From Clostridia bacterium (GTDB lineage: Bacteria; Bacillota; Clostridia; Oscillospirales; Acutalibacteraceae): DNA of 10,549 nt. A model generated the notes under the pieces. That model did not search any database. It saw only the letters and a program-made list of their open reading frames with translations, and was not told the origin of the DNA. The position numbers and the translations under genes are program-made. Of the stretch, positions 1 through 6,946 are shown piece after piece. The first letter of the stretch is position 1, and every line of letters starts with the position of its first letter. The DNA lies in assembly GCA_017559885.1 (NCBI GenBank), contig JAFYQN010000009.1, forward strand, positions 1 to 10,549, in the 5' to 3' direction.

Positions 1-597
1 GCAGGCGATATGCCTGGCTTTAAAGAGGCAACTGCTCTTAACAGCAGTCTCCAGGCAATCTACGACAGTATCACACTCACACCTGATACTTATAACGACA
101 CAGACATAAAGAACTTTAGTCTTTATGCTACATCAGTTAACCTTAACTCTAACCCATATATGTCATTTGCATTTGAATTTGGCGGCGAGCTTAAGGGCAA
201 ACAAGACCAGATTACAGTTACGTTTACCTACACTGTAAATGGTACAGAATACACATACACAACAACTCCTCCGGCATCTGTTGATGCCAACGGCGATGGC
301 GTGATTGATGAAATCAACAACGTTAACGGTTGGTACAACAAAGCATCTGCAGGTCGTTTCTTCACCTACAGATTTAGGGATATCCCCGTTGAAGCGCTTG
401 CTAACCCAATTGAGGTTTCAGCAACCTACAACGGTACAACTTACCCACTTGGTACAGTAAGCGTTGCTGGTCTCGCATACGAATTTGAGTGCCAGAACAA
501 ACTTACACCATGCGACTACTACGCAACACGTATAGAAGCTGTAAAAGCGCTTTTGTTCTATACGCAAATGATTCAAACTCGCTACGGCGCGCAGTAA
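1..597 (+). CDS. C-terminal part of a surface-type protein (5' end outside the window)
   Basis: The reading frame is open from base 1 (A-G-D-M-P-G...), so the first ATG at 10 is probably internal and the true start lies upstream. About 198 residues are visible and end in tandem stops TAA-TGA. The sequence is rich in Thr, Asn and Tyr and alternates like beta-sandwich segments, for example FTYTVNGTEYTYTTTPP and SATYNGTTYPLGTVSVAG. A calcium-loop-like DANGDGVIDE sits at 283-312. The last 40 residues turn more helical (RIEAVKALLFYTQMIQTRYGAQ), with an ALLFYTQ pattern that I recall from C-termini of secreted Ruminococcus-type proteins. No catalytic motif or sortase signal is visible. The DxNxDGxxD loop could be a lone calcium site rather than a dockerin, because no second repeat follows. 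A small acidic ORF starts 29 bases after the stop and is probably cotranscribed. The function is unknown; extracellular location is an inference from composition only. Confidence 0.7.
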   Translation, partial: AGDMPGFKEATALNSSLQAIYDSITLTPDTYNDTDIKNFSLYATSVNLNSNPYMSFAFEFGGELKGKQDQITVTFTYTVNGTEYTYTTTPPASVDANGDGVIDEINNVNGWYNKASAGRFFTYRFRDIPVEALANPIEVSATYNGTTYPLGTVSVAGLAYEFECQNKLTPCDYYATRIEAVKALLFYTQMIQTRYGAQ

Positions 598-626
598 TGA
601 TAATACGAAAAGGAGAGATTTAAGCT

Positions 627-740
627 ATGTTTAAAAAAGCAGAAATAGAAATCTACGAATTACAACTTAATGATATTATCGTTACAAGCGAACCCTGGTG
701 GGGCGACGACGAAGACGATATCTTCGCTGAAGGCGAATAA
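627..740 (+). CDS. 37-residue acidic small protein of unknown function
   Basis: An ATG at 627 is preceded by AGGAGA at 611-616 with a 10-base gap, a good ribosome binding site, and opens 37 codons ending in TAA at 740. The peptide begins MFKKAEIEIYELQLNDIIVT and ends in a tryptophan-containing, strongly acidic tail (SEPWWGDDEDD, then IFAEGE). It has no signal peptide or membrane segment. From memory, gut Clostridia encode many short ORFs that share a lysine-rich start, a hydrophobic core ending in D-[VI]-I-x-T-S, and a Gly/Asp-rich tail, often next to surface-protein genes; this one fits that pattern loosely. It lies 29 bases after the preceding surface-protein gene in the same direction, so cotranscription is likely. 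No function can be assigned. The good ribosome binding site and position argue that it is real, but without comparative data it remains a candidate. Confidence 0.6.
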   Translation: MFKKAEIEIYELQLNDIIVTSEPWWGDDEDDIFAEGE

Positions 741-936
741 GTAGTAGATAAAAAATTAACGGATTGCTTTTCGGCAACGGCTTCTCCTTTGGGGAGAAGC
801 TGTCACCGAAAGGTGACTGATGAGGGGGAATAATCCCCTCATCCACCGCAAGCGGTCCCCCTTCTCCCGTGGGAGAAGGCAACAACAGCTTTTCAAAGTA
901 AAAAGTCGCATTAAGCGATAGAAAAGGAAGGTTATT
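741..936 (+). other. Intergenic stretch between the small acidic ORF and the GH16 gene
   Basis: Just over half of it is the hairpin-rich repeat at 779-880. No T-tract terminator follows the small ORF. I found no convincing -35/-10 pair before the GH16 gene, so that gene may be read from upstream or use a promoter I cannot recognise. A weak 4-bp hairpin (TCGC/GCGA, 906-918) precedes the GH16 ribosome binding site. Confidence 0.5.
779..880 (+). repeat. Hairpin-rich dispersed intergenic repeat, full copy 1
   Basis: About 102 bp fold into a row of five perfect or near-perfect hairpins. The arms are GCTTCTCC/GGGAGAAGC (780-800), GTCACC/GGTGAC (802-807/812-817), GATGAGGGG/CCCCTCATC (819-827/835-843), ACCGC/GCGGT (845-849/852-856) and CTTCTCCC/GGGAGAAG (861-868/871-878). 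A second full copy lies inverted at 6425-6535 and a half copy at 6903-6946. No T-run follows, so this is not a normal intrinsic terminator. It is a non-autonomous, REP- or MITE-like element by structure; the family name is not known to me. The open frame that it creates on the opposite strand (MLPSPTGEGGPLAVDEG...) is a by-product and not a gene. Confidence 0.9.
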
Positions 937-3900
937 ATGAAAATAAGCATAAACAAAAGCGCTAAAAGAGCATTAAGTACCGCACTTGCACTTGCAATGA
1001 TTTTTGGTACACTCTTTACCGCTAACATCGGCACAACAGTTATTGCCGGTGCTACTACCCCTATCAAAGAGGGCACAATCGACCTTCTTGAATTCGGTAG
1101 CTATCTTACCGAAATGGGTAGTACAAGCACATATTTTGACACAAAACTCGCAGATAATGGTGAAACCGGTACAGCAGATGACCCAATCATCATCGACTCT
1201 GCAGAAGAATTTGTATATCTTTCAAAACAAGGCGGTGGCGGTAACGTTACTGCAGGCAAGTATTATAAGGTAGCTGACGGCATCGCAGGTTTCGACCTTT
1301 CAAACGGCAACCTTAACCTTGACGGTACACTTGCTGAAAACCTTGAAAAAATTCAAGCTGGTGGCAAAAACCACTCAGGCGACACAAACAATCCTTTCCA
1401 AGGTAACTTTGACGGTAACGGCGTAACCGTTTACGGCGCTGTTATCAACGGCGGTAGCTATTCAGGTGTTTTCTCTAACGTAAAGAACACTGTAAGCATC
1501 AAAAACCTTAACGTAAGACTTTGCTCTTTCAAAGGTACTTCTGCTGTAGGTGGTATCGTAGGTTACCACAAGGCAGACGTTATTGCATATGAAAAAAATG
1601 CACCTATGCACTCTGTAACCATCGAAAACTGTACTGTAGCTGATGTATACCTTGAAGTTACAGGTACTGGTTGGGGTACTGGTATTGGCGCAATCATGGG
1701 CCGTGGTGACGCTGCTCCTTCTTGGAAAGAAGCTGATAAGGGCGTTGACGGCAATGGCGACGGCGATACAAGCGACACCATCTACGTAAACACTCCTTAC
1801 ATCATCAAAAACTGTTTCGTAAACCAAAACGAAGATTACTTTAAATCATCTCGTGATGACAAAACTGAAGCTAGCGGCGAACGTACTTGTCACGGTGGTG
1901 TAGCTGGTATGTCTGGTTCTAACGCGCTCTCAGTTAGCGACTGCGTTGTTATCGGTATTACTCCTTACGCTACAACCGACTCAAGTGTTTACAACGACGT
2001 TCAGCACACAGGTCTTGCATCACACTTTAAAAACGTTTATACCGACCAAGCAACTGGCTCTATCGTAATCGGTGGTCAACCATCTTGGGCAGGTCACACA
2101 CAAGACTTCTCAAGCGTAGTATTCAAACTTACTGATGCTCAGCTTAAGGGCGCAGCAGCAGTTTCAGCTATGAACCTTGCTTGGTTCTCTAATTGGATTC
2201 CAGGCGCTGATGGCGAATATCCAACAGTTAACCAAACAAATGCTGAATCTGATACATATTTCTGGGACGGCACAGCTGATACAAAATATGCAGGTGGTAC
2301 AGGCACTAAGGAAGATCCTTATATCATTAAGACCCCAGCTCAACTTTATGCTGCTCTTTCAACAGTTACCGACGCAACCAACGGCGTTGTTGGCGGTATA
2401 CAAACAAGTCAAATCTTGAAACAGGGCTCAACTACTGAGTATGTTCCTGTTTATACTCCTTACTACTACAAGGTTGCTGACGGCGTTAAGAACTTCTACT
2501 TCAACAACGTTTACGGCAACGAAACACTTGCTGGCATCAAGGCACTTGTTGCAGGTGGCACAGCAAAAGATTGGAAACCACAAAAGAGCTTCGTAGGTCA
2601 CCTTGATGGTAACGGTGTTAACATCTATGGCCTTTACTCTTCACTTGGTCAAGGTCTTATCAAAACACTTGATGGTTCTTCAACTGTTAAGAACATTAAC
2701 TTTGCCGCTTGTTACTCAAAGGGTACAGGCCAGGCAGCTATTCTTACAACATTCCTTGGCTCTTACTCAAATGACTCAACACTTATCTATGTTGAAAATA
2801 TTTCTGTAAGAGAATCTCGCACTGAAACAACCGGTAAGGTTACTCAGTACACCGACTCCGTTGGTAATCAGCACACTCGTGCAGCAGTTGGTATCATTTG
2901 TAACGGTAGCACTTGTGAAAACCTTACAATGTCTAACTGTTTCTATGACGGTTACACTTGTGAAATCGTAGCTGGCGACGGTTCTCTTGGCGTTGGTCAA
3001 GTGGGCGGTATCATTTCTGGTGGTTCTGGTATGAACAACGTTATGCTTTCAGGTTGCGTTTCTTTGGGCGCTCCTGTAGTTGACGAAGTTTACATTGCAG
3101 GTACAGAATTCGGTTATAACCGTTATGACAAGAACCAGGGCTTCCAGGTATTCTTCTATGACTGTTATACCGACCAACCAAATGTGCTTTGTGCAAAATA
3201 TCCTGACAAGTATGAAAAACTTTCAGATATCGAACGTGTTGAAGTAAGCAACACATATGGCAAATTTGACTTCCCAACACTCGCTTGGGGTAGCAACTGG
3301 GCATTCGTAACAATTGGCGAACGCACATTCCCAATGCCTTTGGTAAACACTGCTGAAGAGGCAGTTGGTTCATACGTTCAGGTAATTGGCCTAGACCACA
3401 ACAAACATGCAAGCGTTGGTCCATACAAGTATGGTAGCAACCCATTCACATATTTGCTCAAGGGTTCAGGTACTCCTGAAGATCCATTTATCATTGAAAC
3501 CGCAGCTCAACTTGCTCGTGCAATTGCAACAGGCGGTATGAACCTTTACGATAGACTTTACTATCGTCTTGGTAACGACATTGACATTTCAGGCGGTACA
3601 TGGATTACCCAGACTGAAATTCACACAGGTGGTATTCACTACACCTATACACCATTTGGTGGCTCACTTGACGGTAACGGCCACGTTATCACAGGTCTTT
3701 CTGTAGGTGACAAGGCATCTGCAGGTCTTATTCCTGTACTTGCTGATACCGGTGAGGTTAAGAACCTTCATCTCCGCAATGCAAACGCTATCTCAAGCAC
3801 ATACGCAGGCGCTATTGCCGGTGAAGTAGTAGATGATGCATCAACTGATACAGTTCCTACAATTAAGTTCTGTTCAGTAGAAGGCGCAGACATAGCAGCA

Positions 3901-6357
3901 AAAGAGGGTACTTCTATCTTTGTTGGTACAGGTACCGCTACAATGGACAACGTTTACTACGTTACAGTTGACAACACTGCTAAATATATAGCAAACGGCG
4001 CTGAATACAACGAAACTAACTGCACAAACATCTTTACCGTAGAAGCTAACAAAGCTAACTGGTATATTGGTGGTAAAGAGGGAAGCACACCTAAGCTTAA
4101 GAACCTCAACAGTCACGCAAACGACCTTGACGTTTCAGGTGACGGCACTGCTGACGGTTACGGCGCTGCTGACCTTACAGCGCTTAGAAACAAACTTCTC
4201 CGTAGATCTGGTTATGATTACATCAACGGTGACGTAAGCCGTAACAATGTTGTAAACCTTGCTGACCTTGCAGTTCTTCAGCGTACAATCGCTGGTAACT
4301 ACGGTGAAAAAATTACTGATAGTTTCTTTGGTAACGTAGCGCAGGGTCAAATCGAAATCTACTACGGCGAAAACGACAACTACGACGCAGCTCGTAAGGT
4401 AGAGCTTTACCTTGAAAGCTTGTTCCCAGAGGTTGACGTTGAAAAACACGTTAGCACATCAAAGGGCACAGTAACTGGCGCTAACAGCGACGCTGATAAG
4501 GTTTACCTCCATAAAGGTGACAAAGCAGAAAACCCAGACGGTAAGTTTGATATTATCGTAGGCGACGTTGTGGGCTATTCAGCTGAAAGCAGCATGGCAG
4601 ACAACACCTACGAAGTAACATACGACGAAGCTAACAAAGTTGTATGGTTCAAGGGCCAAAACTTCACAGCAGTTGAACAGGCAGTGCTTAACTTTGTTGG
4701 CCAAGGCAAAAATTCTGAAGGTAAAACAATCCCTGGTTGTAATGTTGATGGCGATTATGTTTATAACACTAACGACATTGGCGTTCAAACACTTGATGCT
4801 TACAAACAACCAGTTACAGTTAAGCTTGACACTAACTTTGATGGTACACCAGATACCAACAAGACCATGTACTACGCATGGGGTGACGAATTCGATGAAG
4901 ACACCCTTAACACCTACAACTGGCAGCACAACAACCAACAGACCGAAGGTACTGCAGGTAGCACAAACACAAGCTACAACAACCAAGAGGTTGCTCCTGT
5001 AAAAGACCTTGGTAAGGTTCTTGTTGTAGAAAACGGCAAGCTTTCTATGAAGCGTGGTCACGACAGCAAGCTTAATAGTAATGACGTTTCATGGAACGGC
5101 ATCGTTGGTTCGGTTGCTCTTGACGTAACACCAGGCGAATACAACGGCTATACCGTATGGAACTCAACTACTAACACCAGTGACAACACAATCGATACCA
5201 ACGGCTCTGACCAATACTTCTGTAGTGGTAAGGTTACTACCGACCGCGGTATGCTTTATAAGCAAGGTTACCTCGAATTTGAGGGTCAAGTACCTGCCGA
5301 TGGTCACGCATTCCCTGCTTGGTGGTTAATGGGTCGTCCTGCATCTTCACAATCCAATACCGGCTACGACAACTCACTCTACGGTAAGATTTATAAGCTT
5401 AACGACAAGTGGAACGGCTCTGCTACATACGTTGCAAATGACCTTGATACCTATAAGTATCAGATTCCATCTGCTATCTATGAAATAGATATGATAGAAG
5501 TTATGCAGCACGTTGACCGTCATTGGACCAAGTCCGGCGATAGTGAATGGGGCATTAACTTGGGCGGTTCTTATCATCCAAGCCATAAAAATGAGTATAA
5601 GACACGTACAACAGCAACCTACCTATACTATCTCAACTCTACCGTTCATAAGTGGTGGACAAATGGTACTGCTGGTACAAATGATACAGCGCTTTACATC
5701 CAGGACTGGGATAACTACAAGGTAAGTAGCGCTATTGATAACTCTTCATTTAGCACAACTTCATCTGCAGGCAGCTGGATTCATAACATTGGTTCAACTC
5801 TGTATGACTTTGGCACAAAAGAAACAAAATATTTAGGTTCTACTGTTTATTGGGATACCAGTTCATACTATGCAAGTGCTCACGACAACCTTACTACAAA
5901 ACGTAGATACGGCTTTAGCTGGTACACCGATGGTGTAAGCAATTTTGAAGCAACACTATACATCTACAATGCTGATGGTAAGGGCACTACTGTAACAGTT
6001 CCGATTGCTTCAGGTATGAGCGACTACGCTGCATTTAAGGATGGCAGTAAGCAGGCAGAAACCAGCGGTATTATCGGTACAACCGACAATGGCGCATTTA
6101 AGAACGTTTACAGCGACGCTAAGGTATTTAACCAGTACATGTACATCTTGTTTGATAACAAGTACTATTCATCAAACGATAACATGACAGGCTCTAACGA
6201 AAAGGACGCTGCTAATATGTTCACAGACCTTCTTAACGCTACAGGTCTTAAGTCATTTGAAATTGATTACATCCGTGTTTACCAGCAAGATGGTCAGCGC
6301 GACATCGTAACTCAAGAAACAGAAAACTTTAACAACGGTAACCACTTCGGTTATTAA
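937..6357 (+). CDS. Secreted multidomain GH16 beta-glucanase-like protein with internal dockerin
   Basis: This 1806-residue protein probably hydrolyses beta-1,3(4)-glucan outside the cell. Residues 1-39 form a signal peptide (lysine-rich start, ALALAMIFGTLF core, cleavage likely after AGA). Three related modules begin with G-T-x-x-D-P-x-I-I near residues 78, 456 and 845. Each continues with DGNG and Gly-rich strands like GLUG or beta-helix repeats; the third is shorter. A dockerin-like pair of calcium loops starts at D1065 and D1099. Residues 1139-1256 form an unassigned alpha/beta domain. The GH16 domain runs from about 1311 (YYAWGDEFDEDTL) to 1783 (FEIDYIRVYQ). Its motif EIDMIE places the nucleophile at E1516, D1518 beside it and the acid/base at E1521, the bulge form used by laminarinases. 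The domain is about 470 residues, long for GH16, with inserts around the active site. The start has AAGGAAG at 924-930. Function from family; exact substrate unknown. Confidence 0.9.
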   Translation: MKISINKSAKRALSTALALAMIFGTLFTANIGTTVIAGATTPIKEGTIDLLEFGSYLTEMGSTSTYFDTKLADNGETGTADDPIIIDSAEEFVYLSKQGGGGNVTAGKYYKVADGIAGFDLSNGNLNLDGTLAENLEKIQAGGKNHSGDTNNPFQGNFDGNGVTVYGAVINGGSYSGVFSNVKNTVSIKNLNVRLCSFKGTSAVGGIVGYHKADVIAYEKNAPMHSVTIENCTVADVYLEVTGTGWGTGIGAIMGRGDAAPSWKEADKGVDGNGDGDTSDTIYVNTPYIIKNCFVNQNEDYFKSSRDDKTEASGERTCHGGVAGMSGSNALSVSDCVVIGITPYATTDSSVYNDVQHTGLASHFKNVYTDQATGSIVIGGQPSWAGHTQDFSSVVFKLTDAQLKGAAAVSAMNLAWFSNWIPGADGEYPTVNQTNAESDTYFWDGTADTKYAGGTGTKEDPYIIKTPAQLYAALSTVTDATNGVVGGIQTSQILKQGSTTEYVPVYTPYYYKVADGVKNFYFNNVYGNETLAGIKALVAGGTAKDWKPQKSFVGHLDGNGVNIYGLYSSLGQGLIKTLDGSSTVKNINFAACYSKGTGQAAILTTFLGSYSNDSTLIYVENISVRESRTETTGKVTQYTDSVGNQHTRAAVGIICNGSTCENLTMSNCFYDGYTCEIVAGDGSLGVGQVGGIISGGSGMNNVMLSGCVSLGAPVVDEVYIAGTEFGYNRYDKNQGFQVFFYDCYTDQPNVLCAKYPDKYEKLSDIERVEVSNTYGKFDFPTLAWGSNWAFVTIGERTFPMPLVNTAEEAVGSYVQVIGLDHNKHASVGPYKYGSNPFTYLLKGSGTPEDPFIIETAAQLARAIATGGMNLYDRLYYRLGNDIDISGGTWITQTEIHTGGIHYTYTPFGGSLDGNGHVITGLSVGDKASAGLIPVLADTGEVKNLHLRNANAISSTYAGAIAGEVVDDASTDTVPTIKFCSVEGADIAAKEGTSIFVGTGTATMDNVYYVTVDNTAKYIANGAEYNETNCTNIFTVEANKANWYIGGKEGSTPKLKNLNSHANDLDVSGDGTADGYGAADLTALRNKLLRRSGYDYINGDVSRNNVVNLADLAVLQRTIAGNYGEKITDSFFGNVAQGQIEIYYGENDNYDAARKVELYLESLFPEVDVEKHVSTSKGTVTGANSDADKVYLHKGDKAENPDGKFDIIVGDVVGYSAESSMADNTYEVTYDEANKVVWFKGQNFTAVEQAVLNFVGQGKNSEGKTIPGCNVDGDYVYNTNDIGVQTLDAYKQPVTVKLDTNFDGTPDTNKTMYYAWGDEFDEDTLNTYNWQHNNQQTEGTAGSTNTSYNNQEVAPVKDLGKVLVVENGKLSMKRGHDSKLNSNDVSWNGIVGSVALDVTPGEYNGYTVWNSTTNTSDNTIDTNGSDQYFCSGKVTTDRGMLYKQGYLEFEGQVPADGHAFPAWWLMGRPASSQSNTGYDNSLYGKIYKLNDKWNGSATYVANDLDTYKYQIPSAIYEIDMIEVMQHVDRHWTKSGDSEWGINLGGSYHPSHKNEYKTRTTATYLYYLNSTVHKWWTNGTAGTNDTALYIQDWDNYKVSSAIDNSSFSTTSSAGSWIHNIGSTLYDFGTKETKYLGSTVYWDTSSYYASAHDNLTTKRRYGFSWYTDGVSNFEATLYIYNADGKGTTVTVPIASGMSDYAAFKDGSKQAETSGIIGTTDNGAFKNVYSDAKVFNQYMYILFDNKYYSSNDNMTGSNEKDAANMFTDLLNATGLKSFEIDYIRVYQQDGQRDIVTQETENFNNGNHFGY

Positions 6358-6363
6358 TCACAA

Positions 6364-6394
6364 TAAAAAAGACTCCCAATCGGGAGTCTTTTTT
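6364..6394. terminator. Bidirectional intrinsic terminator
   Basis: A perfect 7-bp stem GACTCCC/GGGAGTC (6371-6377/6382-6388) with loop AATC is followed by six T on the + strand and preceded by A-rich sequence that gives a T-run on the - strand. It ends the GH16 transcript just after its stop and can also stop transcripts coming from malQ/DUF559 on the other strand. Confidence 0.92.
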
Positions 6395-6424
6395 GTTTTA
6401 TAGATTTAGCAGTATCCTTAACAG

Positions 6425-6535
6425 CATTCTCCCTCGGGAGAAGGGGGACCGCTTGCGGTGGATGAGGGGCAAATAGATATAAACAAAATACCCCCTCACC
6501 ACCGTCTTCGACGGAGCCTCTCCCCCAGGAGAAGC
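6425..6535 (-). repeat. Hairpin-rich dispersed repeat, full copy 2 (inverted)
   Basis: Read on the - strand this follows the order of the copy at 779-880: GCTTCTCC hairpin, a second short hairpin, a GAGGGG arm, CCCCTCATC, ACCGC/GCGGT, and TTCTCCC/GGGAGAA. The second hairpin has different sequence (CCGTC/GACGG instead of GTCACC/GGTGAC) but remains a stem. The loop between the GAGGGG and CCCCTC arms is longer here (about 20 bases, AT-rich). A further partial end, GCCTTCTCCCAAGGG on the - strand (6540-6554), abuts it and codes for the C-terminus of the DUF559 protein. Confidence 0.85.
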
Positions 6536-6895
6536 CTAACCCTTGGGAGAAGGCATGTGCGACAATATATCCTCACAAACACAATGGAAATTTTTATCGA
6601 TATCAAGGTTTGAATAGCGTAAAACTGTTAAACCTAATGATTTTAAATAATCATCACGGATACAGTCTTTTTTTATACCGTTGTCTTCGTAATGTTGTGA
6701 ACCATCAAGTTCAATTACGAGACTGTATTTTGCGCAATAGAAATCTACGATATAATTATTAATAACTTTTTGACGATGAAAAGTAACCGGTAAATTTTTT
6801 AAAAAATCATACCATAAGTGGCGTTCTTGTCGCGTCATATTTTGGCGTAATGTTTGAGCATTTGGTGTTAGTTTTTTGTTTTTAAATTGGTTCAT
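6536..6895 (-). CDS. DUF559 endonuclease-domain protein (Vsr/PD-(D/E)XK-like)
   Basis: A small predicted nuclease. It has the family pattern: NAQTLRQNMTRQERHLWYDF at the start, then FHRQKVINNYIVDFYC, VIELDGSQHYED, RDDYLKSLGLTVLRYSN and a VCEDI end. The Asp of VDFY and the Glu/Asp of IELDG are the likely metal-binding residues; the biological role of the family is poorly known. I chose the ATG at 6895 (119 residues, beginning MNQFKNKKL) because family members usually start like this and because AGGGG at 6903-6907 sits 7 bases upstream. An in-frame ATG at 6910 would add MRGNK, all encoded by a repeat. The last residues MPSPKG also come from repeat sequence. The gene starts 18 bases after malQ ends and has no promoter of its own, so it is probably cotranscribed with malQ. 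Hairpin-repeat copies lie on both sides. Confidence 0.85.
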   Translation of the reverse strand: MNQFKNKKLTPNAQTLRQNMTRQERHLWYDFLKNLPVTFHRQKVINNYIVDFYCAKYSLVIELDGSQHYEDNGIKKDCIRDDYLKSLGLTVLRYSNLDIDKNFHCVCEDILSHMPSPKG

Positions 6896-6907
6896 TTTAT
6901 TACCCCT
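6896..6907 (-). promoter_or_regulatory. Repeat-derived ribosome binding site of the DUF559 gene
   Basis: The hairpin-3 arm GATGAGGGG of the half-copy repeat reads AGGGG followed by a 7-base A/T spacer before the ATG at 6895. The same arm also contains the alternative ATG at 6910. The repeat therefore decides where translation can start. Confidence 0.55.
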
Positions 6908-6946
6908 CATCCGTCACTTTGTGACACATTCTTCCTGGGGAGAAGG
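6903..6946 (-). repeat. Hairpin-rich dispersed repeat, half copy 3
   Basis: Read on the - strand it contains a decayed hairpin 1 (starting GCCTTCTCCCC), the hairpin GTCAC/GTGAC (6913-6917/6921-6925) and the arm GATGAGGGG, and it ends where the DUF559 leader begins. The hairpins 4 and 5 seen in the full copy at 779-880 are absent. It overlaps the 3' end of malQ, supplying its last codons and stop, and the 5' end of the DUF559 gene. Confidence 0.8.

Noticed and set aside
283..312. DANGDGVIDE as a dockerin in the first partial protein
   Set aside because: Only one calcium-type loop is present and the helical segment expected after it is missing.
779..880. Repeat read as a Rho-independent terminator or riboswitch
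   Set aside because: No T-tract follows any stem, the same element occurs in unrelated places, and no known aptamer pattern is visible.
741..936. Possible CRISPR array or tandem repeat
   Set aside because: The repeats are inverted hairpins without regularly spaced direct repeats and unique spacers.
682..1076. Two - strand open frames over the repeat and the start of the GH16 gene
   Set aside because: One is the typical PSPTGEGGPLAVDEG peptide produced by reading the hairpin repeat; the other runs antisense through the signal-peptide region. Neither has family features.
1462..5725. Many open frames on the - strand and in other frames inside the GH16 gene
   Set aside because: They lie wholly within a strongly supported 1806-codon gene, have low-complexity composition and no ribosome binding sites or recognisable domains.
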